Assembly: GCF_030704535.1 (NCBI RefSeq)
Contig: NC_081817.1
Coordinates: 16,480,501-16,544,500, forward strand
Source of the DNA: Vitis vinifera
Taxonomy: Eukaryota > Streptophyta > Magnoliopsida > Vitales > Vitaceae
DNA: 64,000 nt
Direction: 5' to 3'
Shown here: positions 11,221 to 24,199 of the stretch, one piece after another
Layout: each line of letters begins with the position of its first letter
How positions within the stretch are numbered: the stretch's first letter is position 1
Made by a program: the position numbers and the translations under genes
Notes under the pieces: generated by a model
Told to the model about the DNA's origin: nothing
Seen by the model: the letters and a program-made list of their open reading frames with translations, nothing else
Databases searched by the model: none

Positions 11221-13690
11221 CTATCTAACTTGGTTCACTACAAATGCGACCTTGTTAAATGGCAGCTGCTTTCCAGGTTCAAAAACTCGTTGATTTTGCC
11301 AACACCACAACCACCAACATCCCAAAGTAAATAACACATTCCACTGAAGAGGAATGCCCTCAATTTCCCTCCTCATCACGTTTTTTGTCAACCATTCTCT
11401 ACACTCCCCCGAGAAAAACTCATTCCATTTATTCCCAGGAAGCAAAACCTGCCAAAATGTCATTACATAGGGGCAATCTCGCAACACATGCACTGCGTCT
11501 TCAAGACTACCATTGCAACCTTCACATCTACTATCACTAGCCAACCCTCTTTTAACCCTGTTACCATTGGTCATTAATCTATCCCTAGATGCTAGCCAAA
11601 GGAAAACCCATACTCGTTAGGGTACTTTGACTTTCCAAACATGCCGCCACCCTTTGTCTTCCATTTCCTCATCTAACCCGGCCAGCATTCCATAGATTGA
11701 CTTCATCGTAAAATTCCCATCAACCACCAAAGAGCTTAATGGTAGAAATATGCATCAATTTCTTAGTCGGGATTAAGTGCTCGAATTTGGGCCATCTCCA
11801 CTCTCTATTCTCTCCCCAGTAATCCGCAACAAGCTTAGTGGAAATATATTGGTCTATGGGAGCAATTGCCAACTTTATAAGAGGTTTATATATATCCACC
11901 TATCTGTCTAGAAATGCACCGACTTCCCATCACCAAGAATCCAACTAGCACCCTTTTGCACCTTCCCCAAACTTTCATACAAACCTTTCCAAACATGAGA
12001 ATGACCAACTCTCAGTGTTGCTAGGTTCACGCCCAATTGATCTATACCATATTTCTCTTTAAGCACTCTAACCCAAAGTATATCATTAAGATATACCTCC
12101 AACCAAGCTTTGCAAGAGCGGCCTTATTGTCTTAGCCTTACGTAATCCCAAGCCTCCCATACCCTTCGGTTTACATATATCATCCCATGAGACCATATGC
12201 ACTCTTCGTCGTTCCTCATTGTCGCCCCATAGAAAGGCCTTAGACTTTCTATCCAACTTCTCACAAAACTAAGTTTGGCATCTTTAAGCTTTGCATGGTG
12301 TATAAAGGAATAGCCTGCACTACCAATTGTGTTAAAGTAATCCTCCCTACCATGGAGAGAAGCTTCAATTTCCACCCCATTAGCTTGGGCTACGCCCCTT
12401 ATCAATTACCTCTTTACAAGCTTTCTTGTTTACCCTCTCATGTAAGATATTTACCCCAAGGTTTTTCCCAAGATTTTTTGTGAGAGGTATCCCTGCCTTT
12501 CTACTGATTGTGTTTGATAGTCTAGTTGACAGATTCGCAAAGCAAAAAATTTTAAACTTCAACAAGCTCACCTTTTGGCTCGATGCCATACAAAACTCTT
12601 CCATACAATCCCTACTCCCACCTATTCCGTAGATGCCTCGGCAAGCAAGATAAGATCATCCATGAAAAATAGATGAAAGAGTCGAAGGCCTTTTTTAGAA
12701 AGATTAATAGGATGCCACTTCTTGTTTTGCATCGAAACTTCAATTCTGCAAGCAAGTCTTTCCATGGAAAACACAAATATATAAGGAGACAAAATAACCT
12801 TGCCTATTTTCCCTATATGGAAAAAGCTCTCTGTTTTCCCCCATTCCACATTACTTGCATGGATGAAGAGGTGATGCATGACATAATTAAAGCAACAAAA
12901 TCCTCTGGGAGTTGAACTGCATGGAGCGTATCTCTAAGAAATTTCATCTCAACCTATCATATGTTTTTTTAAGATAAACTTTCACTGCAAGCATTCATCT
13001 TTTTCCCTTCTTTATTCACATAAAATGAATCACCTCCTGCATAATAACTATGTTATCAATTATTTGGCGTCCAAGTACAAAGCTACACTATGTGGGTGTA
13101 ATGATAGTAGGCAGCAGAGTCTTCAACCGATCCACGATCACCTTAGTAATGGTCTTGTAGGAGACATTACATAGGCTTATGGGCCGCAACTGGGTAAGAC
13201 TTTTTGGATGGGGGACCTTTGGAATCAAGTTGATCAAAGTATGATTAATCCCCTAAGGCAAGCTTTTATCACGGAAAGCCTTCAACACCATACAACACAA
13301 AGAGGAACCAACTACATCCCAAAATTTTTGGTAAAAATGTGATTGAAATCCATCGTCTCCAAGTGCTTTGTATGCTCCCATAGAAAAAAACACATCCTTT
13401 ACATCCCTAGGAGTCATTGGCTTCATCAAAGAAGTAATTTGCACATCAGCAAGACAAAAGAAATAATTGACACAGTTAACATGCATACCTCGATTTCCCT
13501 CGTCTGTATAGAGTTTTTGAAAAAAATTAAACCACCATATTCTTAAACAGGTTTACATCCATGATCCAACTTTCATCATCCCCCTTTAAGCTTCCAATCC
13601 TTTTTTTTTTTTCTCTTGGATGAGAGTAAACATGTGCCAAAATTTCGAGTTACAATCACCAAATTTAATCAAGCCATGATGAAATTTCAA
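11221..13690 (-). pseudogene. L1-type LINE ORF2 relic (reverse transcriptase plus zf-RVT)
   Basis: Read leftward, many short frames join into one decayed plant non-LTR retrotransposon polyprotein. Near 13680-13590 is the linker upstream of RT (KFGDCNSKFWHMFTLIQ). At 13486-13253 and on to about 13020 is the RT fingers region (GDDGFQSHFYQKFWDVVG, then LRPISLCNVSYKTITKVI). At about 12650 is the catalytic box as FMDDLILLAEAS. At 12604-12380 follows FCMASSQKVSLLKFKIFC, and at 11640-11221 the C-terminal zinc-binding domain (RCEGCNGSLEDAVHVLRDCP). Stops and frameshifts separate the blocks, so no working enzyme is made. The endonuclease domain and ORF1 are missing. Confidence 0.88.
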
Positions 13691-15222
13691 GTTACAAATT
13701 TCAAATTTTAACCAATAAGTGCAATAAGACACGTTTTTTTCACCTTTAAGTGGGCAATCAAGTCATGTGCAAAGAGAAAATGTTGGAATTATGATATCAT
13801 GATGAACTTATATGTTTGAATCACCAACCTGCTTAGGCAGATATTGAACCAACCAATGGAGGGCAATGGGGGAGAGAGGGAGAGGAATGTGGGAGACTTG
13901 TTAAAGCATGTAGAATCTAGCCAACTATTTCATGCCTCAAGATGACTGAGATCATCTGCATTATGTGCACAAACAATGATTGAATTCTCTACTGTTATAG
14001 TCATATCCTCAAGCTCTTCAAAGTCATTATCCTGTCCAAAAAAAATAAAGAAAAACAGATGCTATTCTAGCATCACAAGTCAAAAGACAATTTCATTGCT
14101 GAAAATGGTATTATAAAGTCCCTCAAACTCATATCACTATCCTTCAAGTACGGATCCATTTCACTACTTTGGGTAGTAGGTGTCTCCAAGGCCCTTGCTA
14201 AATAACTCAATGCTTGAGTTACAAATGACAAAACAAAATTTTCACAAACAATTTATGTTATAAAAAAGTCACAATGTAGAACTGCTTCCAGATCATTTCA
14301 CAAACAATTTGCTCATGTATCATCCTGCTTGTTAGCATCATATAAAGACAATTTCTATTGGATATAGCTATTTGTGCAAATATTTTACGATTAAGAAGTA
14401 ACTGCCTCTTATACAGATCGTGTATAAATCTACTATAACTATAAGATGCCCCATTCTTGTGAATTACTACATTATCACGAAGTTTGGTATTTCCTCGCTC
14501 TTAATTTGCTATGCTACACTTAGCTTACTATACTAAGTAATGCTACACAATTCGACAGATAGGATGTGCAACAAAGGTAAACTTAAGAAAAGAAGTTTTA
14601 TATTGCACGAGGAAGCTTTACAATGATAGGAAACTCTTAACTTGCTTAGTGTCTTGTCCAAATGAGACACCTCTTATTTATAGGCAACTAAGGAACTATC
14701 TAAACCCACAAAGGTTTCTTACAACTCCAAAATTCTTTAGAACATCCTACACAAGTCTTATGTGCAAGATGACTTTGGAACACTCTAAAATGCCCCACAT
14801 TCTTCCCTTGTCTTCCAACCTTATGTAAAGATGTGTGGACATCTTTAGGCTCCTCTTGAATATTCCACAATCCTCCATTAGTACAGAAGTGTGGATTGCT
14901 TCAGGAGGTTCTAAAAGCTGCCTACTTTAGGAGGTTCCAACAGTTTCCCACTCTCTTATCTCAAGGGAAGTCATTTGAGCAAGTTGTGACAATGAGCTTT
15001 TTGCATACCTTTTAGTTAATTTGGTTTTCTAAGGGATGATTTCTATTTTGTTTAAGTAAATTGAATATTTTTGTTGTGGATTGCAATTAATGATTATTTT
15101 AATTGGTTTGCTTCTCTAGGGTTTTTTATTTTATTTTTTATTTGTAAGCACTTAAAGAAAAATTATTCAAAGAATTACCCGTAAAAACTTCAAATTGGAG
15201 TAAAAGCATTGGTGGTTATGCC
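13691..15222. other. Intergenic, possible LTR relic at about 14470-14960
   Basis: No gene found. The part 14560-14960 is less AT-rich and contains a TATA-like TTATTTATAGGC beside GAGACACCTCT, plus repeated words such as GTGTGGACATC/GTGTGGATTGC and AGGAGGTTC. This resembles an LTR promoter region, but I cannot define ends or a target duplication. Confidence 0.4.
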
Positions 15223-17181
15223 CAATATTTGAAAAATCGAAAAATATCACCAAAATATCAACGAAAAATCAGTTATTGATGATGGCCAAAATGAAATCGG
15301 CCATTGATTATGGATCGGGTGAAAAATCATCTAAAAATTGGCAAAATTGCCGATATATTGATAGAAAATCGAAGAATTGGTGATAAAATTGAGCATGGAG
15401 ACAACTCACGGGTAAGGAGGAAAATGTTGGGATATATCGCCGAGATATCGTGTATTGGGAGGGGTCGACATGATATTTTGTGGAAAAAAATCGGAGGGGA
15501 GAAATTTCTACAAAAATTGCCAAAAAGATCGCTGATATATCAGCTCCAAGCGATAAATTGCCGATATAATGGAAAAAAACGGCCAAAAGGATGAAAATCG
15601 CCGATATTTCGACAATTTTTCGATCAATCAACGCGCTACAGTGCACTCTAAGAATTTCCTTTTTTTTGTGATGTTGAACGGATTTGAATGGGGTTCAACA
15701 CATCCGACCACCAAGGCAAGTTTGCCCTTTATTAAGTAAATTGCACTTAAAATATATATTCAAAGTTATCATGTAAAGAAAATTTTAGAGAGCAAATTAA
15801 ATATAATTATTTTATAATTAAATACTAAAATTTCTTTTAATTGATTACCAAAAATATAAAAATTATCATAATAATTTTCTTCATAGTGTTTTCAATATCA
15901 TTAATGAATTAATTAAATATTAAAAAATTGTACATATATCATAATTTATTTTATATTATTTAATACAATTAAATTAAATGGATCATAATTTTAATATTAA
16001 TATATATTTTTAAGTTAGACATATTATAATCAAATATCATAATATTATTATGAAATAATATTTGATATAATTTAATAATAAATATACACTTATAAAATTC
16101 ATATTTTTATCGATGCATACAATATTATTATCAAATATAATAAATCATATTATACATATATCAAATTCTTTAATAAAACAACTTTAAAATATCTATTATA
16201 CTTCTAATTACATTTTTATGAAGTTTTTCTTATATTTTTATAAATTTTGATCAATTTTAGGTTTATCGATATTTTTTTTACAAAATATCCCCGATATATC
16301 CCATATATATGTCATCCTTGCTCACGCGTGGGGTATGGAAATAAAAAATCATCCATTTTTTTACTACTTTTCAAAAAACACCATTTTTTTTATAAATATT
16401 TATCCTATTTTTTTATTTTTTTATTCATTTTTAATTTATCTTTTATTTATATTTATATTATCATTTTATTTTATATTATCCTTTTATTTTTAACTACTTT
16501 TCATATTTATCTCAATATACCTATTTTAAAAAATTACTATCACTTCACTCTTAATTATTTTATTTATCCTTTTAATTTTATTTAAATTTAAATTTGTTAT
16601 TTTAAAATATTAAAAATATAATTTTACTGAAAAATTACTACAATATAAAAAAAATTAATGAAGTTCTAATATTTTATAAATTAAAATTAATTTGATAAGA
16701 TAAATTATTAATAATTTTAATTATTTAAATAAATTAATATTAATAGAAAAATTTGTTACCACAAATTTGTAATAAAATTTTAGAAATTAAATCTCAAATG
16801 AAATATTTTTTTATAAATCAATAATTTTTTATTTAAAATATAATAAAACATGTTTTGATAAAAAATATTTTTAAAATTTTTAAAATAAATGAATATAAGT
16901 AAATTGAAGAAATTTAAGCTAATTTTTATAAAAATTTGATAAATATTAACTTTAATCATACTTATATCAATTACATTTACAAAATAATTTTAATACGTAT
17001 ATTCTTACTTATTTTATCAAAAATTTTAAGTTTTTTTTAAGTATTTTCATTAATTTTGAATCATTTATGTTCTATCGATATTTTTGGTTAAAAAATTCAT
17101 CAATGTTTCTTCGATACTTTTGATATATCCATAAAATCCAAATACCGATATACCTTGATTTACCGAAATTTCAAATCTTTG
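15223..17181. mobile_element. hAT-like non-autonomous element, copy 1 (1959 bp)
   Basis: The left end CAATATTTGAAAAATCG and the right end, read inward as CAAAGATTTGAAATTTCGG, form imperfect terminal inverted repeats. The 8 bp outside them are GTTATGCC (15215-15222) and GTTGTACC (17182-17189), alike at 6 of 8 bases with both differences transitions, fitting an aged 8-bp target duplication as made by hAT transposases. About 15690-16300 is highly similar to 42390-43010 of copy 2. The left 400 bp is dense in GATATATCG/CCGATAT words. Copy 1 carries about 780 extra AT-rich bp (roughly 16305-17090) absent from copy 2. No transposase frame is visible. Confidence 0.65.
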
Positions 17182-17189
17182 GTTGTACC

Positions 17190-18600
17190 CAACAAAAGTA
17201 GGATTCATCCCCTTGTGACAATGCAGCTCCTGCGCCGGTAGTAAGTGGGTCTAAGCGTGATGGTTATTTTTTACCATTTTCATCAACTACATATCCTTCA
17301 CACTAAGTGTCATAAAATGATTGAAGATTTTGCTGTCTAAAAATGTATTTGAATTTGTCTATCTACTCTTATCTTTTGGGATTTGAGGACCCAAGCCTAA
17401 ACAACTTTTGTACTCAGAAAGCAACTTGAGATGCAAAGCTTCCTAAAATGCCAGTTGCATCAGGTGAAATTTGTCTCTGAAATGTAATTAGATTGCCCTA
17501 CCAGGTTGGTTATCTTAGAAAATTTTCAACTTTAAATGCTGTAAATAAGTTTATCATCTAATTACATGTAATTACCAAAAAGGGTGTTTTGGTAATTTGG
17601 TTGGAAAAAAAAAAAATAGGAATCCAATTATGTAAAATTAAATTTACCTTCATCAACTTGGAAAATATTTAGAGGTTCATGTGCTATGGCATTACTTTCA
17701 AATATCCTTTACAAAATGCTCTTTTGGGCACTTCAATACTCTCCGGCTTCCATCCTTCTTTTTCCAATAACCTTTTGTTAAAAAAAAAAATTAAAAACAT
17801 ATTTAACAATTAAAAACAAAAAAATAGTTTTTTTAAAATAAATAGCAAAGAGTGTTTCAAATATTATTTTTTGATAATACATTTTAATTATTTTCACTTG
17901 TCTTCTAAAAATTGATTTAAAAAATAATAGAATAAATATGAAAAATGAATCATTAAAATAAAATTAATTTTTAAAAAATGTTTGAAAATATAAAATATAA
18001 TTTGAAAACATTTCTAATTCCTAAGCAGACTTTTGTTATAAAAATATCATAAAACTATTTTTTAGAATGTTTCTCAAAAACAAATTTTTATAACCATTTC
18101 GATAATGTCCTAAACAAACTTTCTTTATTTCATCCCTTTACTTAAAAAATAAAAATTAATATGCAAATCTCTTTTCTTTTCTAAAGTCTATGGATATTTT
18201 TTGATGGTTTTTATTGATCAATATGAAACATCATGTTTCAATTGCTAAAAATTTTCTATTTACTTTTATAATTAAAAAAAAAAGCCTTATCAAACAAGAT
18301 TTTGAAAAACAATCAAAATTTTAATTTTAAAAAATTAAAATTAAAAAAAATTGTGGAACCAAACCATATTTCACTGATAAATTTTCTTATGTACATTTAG
18401 AAGAACAAACAGAAATTTGGCCCACAATTTTGAATTGTTTAAAAGATAGAAAGAAAAATAAAATAACAAATAATAATAATAATTATATTAAAAGTTTAAA
18501 TATTTTAAAAATATATAAATTCTGAATTAATTTTAAGACAATGCACACCATCTTGTCTTATTATTATTTTTGTATTTTTATTTTACGTATAAAAGTGCAG
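17190..18600. other. AT-rich intergenic sequence
   Basis: No gene, RNA gene or clear transposon recognised. Many A/T runs. The stretch 18420-18540 has the AT-rich composition seen in the GTTTGGTT MITE family, without clear ends. Confidence 0.45.
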
Positions 18601-18639
18601 GTAGAAAACCTTGGGGCTAGGGCTACACTTCCACCATTC

Positions 18640-19560
18640 CCATCTTCTGCTTTACCTTCCTGCGGAGCCGCCGCAGAGTTGCTTTAAGCGTTTCCGCAGA
18701 GGAAGCCTATTCGAGTTGTTGGAAACGGTGGTGTTTCTTCCTTTAAGAGATTGGCTTCCTCTCAACTTTGTACGCCAATAACTCAATTCATTTGACAGAG
18801 AGCTCAAAGGAATCCATTGGGTGGTCAACGATGCAGAAGAAAAGCAGATCTGCATAAGCAAGGTGAGCTACTTCATTTCCACTTGTGGAAGTTTCAGTCC
18901 CATGGAGTTTAGGCCTAGTGCTAAGATAGGTTGCCCAATCAGTGGCCGATTAGGAGATTTTTGCCTTCCAAATGGTGAAATTGGTTTGGAAAACTGCATC
19001 TTTGGCGTATCATCCTGGCCTGAATGGCAGGGGTGGCTGATCATGAGCTACGGATCAGTGAAAATCATTGGGATGGGTGGAGTTGGTAAGATTGTAATTG
19101 CTCATTTCGGACGTAAGGTTGTTGGAGTGGTGATGCATTGTGGTTGTGGAATTGAATGCATTGAGCATAGCAAAAGTAATTCCTAACTCAATCTCTAGCA
19201 GAATTTACCTAGTAAGAAAGGAAGGATTCTGTCTGCATTAAGATTGAGCTATCATCATATACATTCATGTAGGAAAATGAGATCTCCTTATTGTGCAATA
19301 TTCCCAAAGGATGACCAATAGGAGGAGAAAAATTATGGATGGCAGAAGGTTTAATGACCGTTAGCCAATGAGCAAATAGAATTAGATGGTAATTATTTGA
19401 AGTTTTCAAAGTCATTTTCCTAATCATCTCTTGGTGGTTTGTGATACATGACCTTATTAACAAACTATCTACCATGATAGAAATATACTTCATTTAATTT
19501 TGTTGCTGGAGAAGTATGTTTTATTAAGATCTATGTTTCATTTAGATTGTTGTTGAAGAG
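18640..19560 (+). pseudogene. CNL disease-resistance gene relic, internally deleted
   Basis: Pieces of a coiled-coil NBS-LRR immune receptor appear in order. HWVVNDAEEKQICISKV (about 18815-18865) is the CC-domain segment. IIGMGGVGKI (P-loop codons at 19070-19090) is the nucleotide-binding loop. About 190 bp later come SPYCAIFPKD (about 19280-19310) and VIHDLINKL (about 19441-19467), from the ends of the NB-ARC domain (RNBS-D and MHD regions). Kinase-2, RNBS-B and GLPL are missing, stops separate the blocks, the P-loop reads GKI instead of GKT, and no LRR is recognisable. It is therefore a non-functional relic. The minus-strand relic at 23560-24180 has the same layout. Confidence 0.8.
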
Positions 19561-22500
19561 ATATGTTTCATTTAAATGATAAGTTGGAGTAATAGATTCA
19601 TTGAACTATCAATGGATTGATCATGGTATGGACATAACTATTTAAGGAACAAGGTGCTCACATCCTTGGTACGAAAGCGGATTGAAAATTCATCTTTAAG
19701 CTATACATAGTTGGAGTCACAAGAAAACAAGAGCAGAGATAGATTGACCTATTCTATCTTTTCATTTGATATGATGTGCCCATACCCAACACCCAATTCT
19801 TTGTATCTTTGTACTATTCCACTTGCAATTTCGTGTATATGTCATTGTAGTGCTTTTACTATTCCCCGAACATCTTTTTTTGTCAAAAATTAAACTAGGA
19901 AATGTCTTTTGACATCTTCATCCTGCAATTCTAGGTCAGCATCAGTATTTGTACTGTGCCAATTTCAATTTATGATGTAATGGGATCCTTAAGCTCAATG
20001 AGATTATCTTTGTTGTTAAGTTGCTTTGTTTCTTTTCCTTTGTAATTTGATGGGTTTGCAGTCTTTGGAATGTAAAGAGGATAAGGAAGTATTATTCCCT
20101 TTATAAATGGATGGATCTACAATTACCTGTTGGTATCAATATTTTTGCCATTGAATTTGAATATGTTTTTTTATTTCAATTTATCATGCATTATTTTTTT
20201 CCTTTATTAATATTTATTATCACCACTCAGTTTTTATAAATTACAACATTTTCTTCCCCCATCTTAGCATATAAAAAGCCTTCATTTGGTTGCCAATTCT
20301 GTTGCAGCCTAATTTTGAAAACACAAATCAGTTGGTGTCCAATGTCTTGTCTTATGAGCAAAATAAAATGCTTTGGAATTTCCCTTTGGTTTGCAAGTTG
20401 TGGAACGGATGGGTTATGGGTTCAAGGTGCCAGAAGAGTTTACATCCAACACCACCCCAACCATGGAATGAATTAATGTGGTTAATACCTGTTGGCACTT
20501 GTCATTCTTCTTTCTACTGTTTTTTAAGTCTGAAATGAGAATAAAGAACAATCTGGCAAGACCTTTCTGTTTAACTTTCATTGTGTCTTGATTGGGTTCA
20601 CGACTCTAAGTGGTTCATGTAGATATTGTCCGCTTGTGTTTCCATGGTTAAAGAAGTATATATATGTATATATATGGTATTCAGAACTTCTTTCCTTTTC
20701 GACGTGGAACATAGCATGTTTTGATATTTTATTATTTAATCATACCTGGTAGATGGACCTTTGAAATCAAGACAATATCAGTAACCATACTTGTTGAACA
20801 TGACTCAACAGAAGATGAAGAATGGTCTTTGTATTTTTTATAAGTGTATTCCACATTGGAAAATGACAAAGAACGATCTAAGTATTTGATAATGGTATGC
20901 TCCTATGGGCCTAAGGCATATGCCAAGATATGCATTGGACTGGTTGGGCTGGCCAGAGATTCAAGCCTTGGCCGAGCGACCCCTGTTTGACCTAAATAAT
21001 ATCTTTCTATGAAAGAAGGATGGTTTAGTAAACAGAAGAATGAAGAAATTCTAACTTAAGACTTGTCTTGCATTTTCTTAAAACAATCAATCATTGTTGC
21101 TTAAACTGCTAGTAAAATAGACATTTAATCATATTTTGCTTAAAGGAAACTCGATCGATCATCCACGTCAAAACGATTCGCCTTTAGGTCCTAATTGCCT
21201 TGACGAGCTACTTGGGGTAAATACTGGAACATCAAGTTTAATCAATTGAAGATTAATATAATTAATGTCAGAAAAAATATCAATTATACACATGCATGAA
21301 GAATATATTCTAGGTATCTTCAAATGTTAAAAATGAATTTGTCAATGACTCGGATGTATTCTAGATGAATACCTTTTTCCTCCAAAGATTCACGTAATCA
21401 AATCAAAAACATTTACTTATGGGCATTTACTGAGTGAAAAATCAAAGTTGTGTTGGAGAAAAGTTCAAACAAAAATCAACACAGGCGTCCCTAATGTACA
21501 ACTCTACAACCATACAAATTGCAATCACAGCTTCCCATTGGGTACCAGCTCACAGATCTTGAGTTCCTTCATCTCTTCCATCAATGGGAAGCCCTCTTCC
21601 TGGAAAAACAACACAAGATTGTCACACCAACTTGCATACAATATACCCAAATTGCCAAGGCTGTGTAGTAAGCATTTGAGGCATGGACACTACTGTATAT
21701 TAGGGATTCAAGTGAAGTGTCGTGATGCATTGAATGTAAAAGATTGACATGAGAATGTGGGAAACATTGATGTCATCTAGCATATATACATAATGAAGTC
21801 ATCTAAACACGAAGAAATGACATTTATAAATTCCTTATGCTTATCACTCCTGACCTGCAAAGATCATACCAACTAATCCTTACAATGGAAAGGGGGAAAG
21901 GTGGATCAAGGGATGTTCATTAAAGACGAGCAACACCAAAAGAGGTTCATGTTTATTAAAGAAATAGAGACCTGGTATTGTATCAAGGGGCAATCGTAGT
22001 TGCCAAAGGCCACTTTGCAGCAAGTTCATGAAAAACATGCCACAAGTGGTTAGGATAGAAGATTTCAGAAAATAGACATTAGAAATCGGAAAAGGAATAA
22101 ATATATAAAAATGTAACAAATCACACTCAGGCTATGCTACTGTCTATCCCCTCCCCTGTTCACAGTCTAAAACATTGGCCTACTTTAGAAGGGTAAATGT
22201 AACAAATCTATGACTTGGGAGTCTCCAATATGCAACACCAATTCCCTTCATTCAGCATAATAAGAGAAAAAAAATAGTAACTCCACTGCCACCTTGAACA
22301 AGTACTTTTGACGACCTCCAAACCCACCAAAATGAAAATATGGTTTCATTAATCTGGCACCTTGAACCCTTCCTTTTGACAAAATGTAAATGCAAAGAAA
22401 AAGATACGGTTTCAGTAATTTAAAAGTTTGGAACCGCTAAATTGAAAAGCATTCTATGTTCCCCATATGAGAAGATGCAGGACAGTTGCTGACTTTTGCT

Positions 22501-23559
22501 ATCAAAAATAATTTGACAAAATTTCATATTTGTTCAACTTCAAAGGTAAAAACTGCATTAGGAATAAACCAATGAAACCTAGTGTCATCTAATTCACAAC
22601 CAAATGAAGTTTTCTATGCTAAAACGAGGGGAAAAAATCCAATTATATTAGATAGAAAGGACTGAGGATCAAAAATAATTATAAACAAAATTTTAAAAAC
22701 CATAACACTTGAGGTATTTCATCCTTTATTAATTTCTTTTAGAAGAAAACTTTATCATTTCTTTGTTTACAAGAGTAAATATTTAGAGAAATAAACCTGA
22801 ATTTGTTCTAGTATAGCCTCTGGGTCAGAAAATAAACAAAGGTGGAATGATGCATTACATGGTGAATCAAAAAATTGAATTAAAATGCATAGAATGGCAC
22901 ACATTGTGGTACTTACATGTAACAGAAGACAAAACTTCCAATAATCACTGAGAATACACATTCATAAAGGAAATAAATCCTTTCTTATCCTTTGACCTTT
23001 CTACACCATAAGCACTACAAATCTGCCTATACAAAGAGAAAAAACGGATAAAGTTAGCATGAGAGTCCAATACATCTAGTTTAAGGATAATATAGCATCA
23101 TAAACTGAATTTGGAAAGCTAGAAATGGCGATACTTACATGGAATTGTGGAAGATTGACGAGAAAATAGTAAGCCAATAAACCACGTCAATAACCACTTC
23201 CTAGTCAAATTTTCAACAAAAAGGAAGGTTAGTTAGAAATTCATGATTAGTTAAGCTAATAGTAAAAACTTGTAATAATATGTGGCACAAATTGGAAGTG
23301 GTATAGATTTTTTTTTGGAATGTGCATACCTTTTTCAGTACAAAAATAGGTTTGCATTTCCTCGATCTCAGCTTATTACACCTCAAAAATGAATTCTCAA
23401 AGAGTACTTTCCCAAATAGTGTATTACAAGGTAACCTCCAACTTATCATCCTCTTTGTCTTGTATATGATGATTACATCCGATCTTCCTTTCAATATTAT
23501 TTGCTACCTATCTTCTTTCTCCATCTTATATTAAAAAATATTTCAACATATATAAAGCA
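19561..23559. other. Intergenic between two resistance-gene relics; unassigned exon-like pieces
   Basis: No confident gene. On the minus strand several short open segments sit next to plausible splice signals: around 23480-23330 (ending FVLKK before GTATGC), 23195-23140 (before GTAAGT), 23030-22960, 22920-22790, and a possible last exon 21600-21526 (acceptor TTTTTCCAG, frame EEGFPLMEEMKELKICELVP... to TGA). I could not join them into a continuous protein or name a family, so they may be relics or chance. There is a TATATATG-rich microsatellite at 20658-20674. Confidence 0.35.
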
Positions 23560-24180
23560 TATTTCTCCAGCAACGAGAACAGATGTTATATTTCTCTTCT
23601 CACAAATTGAGCTACATCATTAATGAGGTCATGCATTACATTCACCCCTCGGACGGAGGTGATTTTTGAAAAAATGACTTTAATAATAATGTATGAAAAT
23701 AATCACTTTGCTTATTCTCGATCGGTTTTATCAAAGGGTGTGATGTATAACCCTTTATCCGACGTTGAACAATAAGCAAAGCATTGCTCAATTTAATATA
23801 AAATTTGTGCATCTAATCTTACCAACTCCACCCATTCCAATAATAAAAATCCCCATGCTATCATTTCTTAACATCGTTGTAACATCTCTACCATCAGAGA
23901 TCGGTGTTTCCAAAGCACAAATTGTCACTGCAACCTTCTTCAAACCTAGAACAGAAATATCTCCTGACCGGCAACTGATTGCCCTTATCTTGGACCCCAT
24001 GGACTGAGTGGGGCTTAAACTACCACAACGAGAAGGAATGAAGTCGAGTACCTCGCTTATGCAGATATGCCTCTCTTCCGCCTTGTTGACTACTACATGG
24101 ATCTTCAACAATACTTTCTCCAATCGCTTGAGCAAGTCAAAGGAAACCAATCTGTCAAACAACATTTCCATGGCACCTTT
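23560..24180 (-). pseudogene. Second CNL disease-resistance gene relic, same internal deletion
   Basis: Read leftward from ATG 24171: MEMLFDRLVSFDLLKRLEKV and HVVVNKAEERHICISEV (CC domain), then SRCGSLSPTQSMGSKI and the P-loop IIGMGGVGKI (P-loop codons at 23838-23818). A few codons later EQCFAYCS appears, then DYFHTLLLKSFFQKS (about 23690) and NVMHDLINDVAQFVRREI (about 23645-23590), which is the MHD region. The middle of NB-ARC is missing and frames shift between blocks. No LRR follows. Upstream, CTAGGGCTACACT and nearby words match the 5' flank of the plus-strand relic at 18.6 kb, so the two are duplicates now facing each other. Confidence 0.8.
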
Positions 24181-24199
24181 GGAAAGTAGAGAGCCTTAG

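Noticed and set aside
21526..23500. Series of minus-strand exon-like pieces with plausible splice sites
   Set aside because: Phases and frames could not be joined into one protein and no domain was recognised; AT-rich plant DNA gives many chance splice sites.
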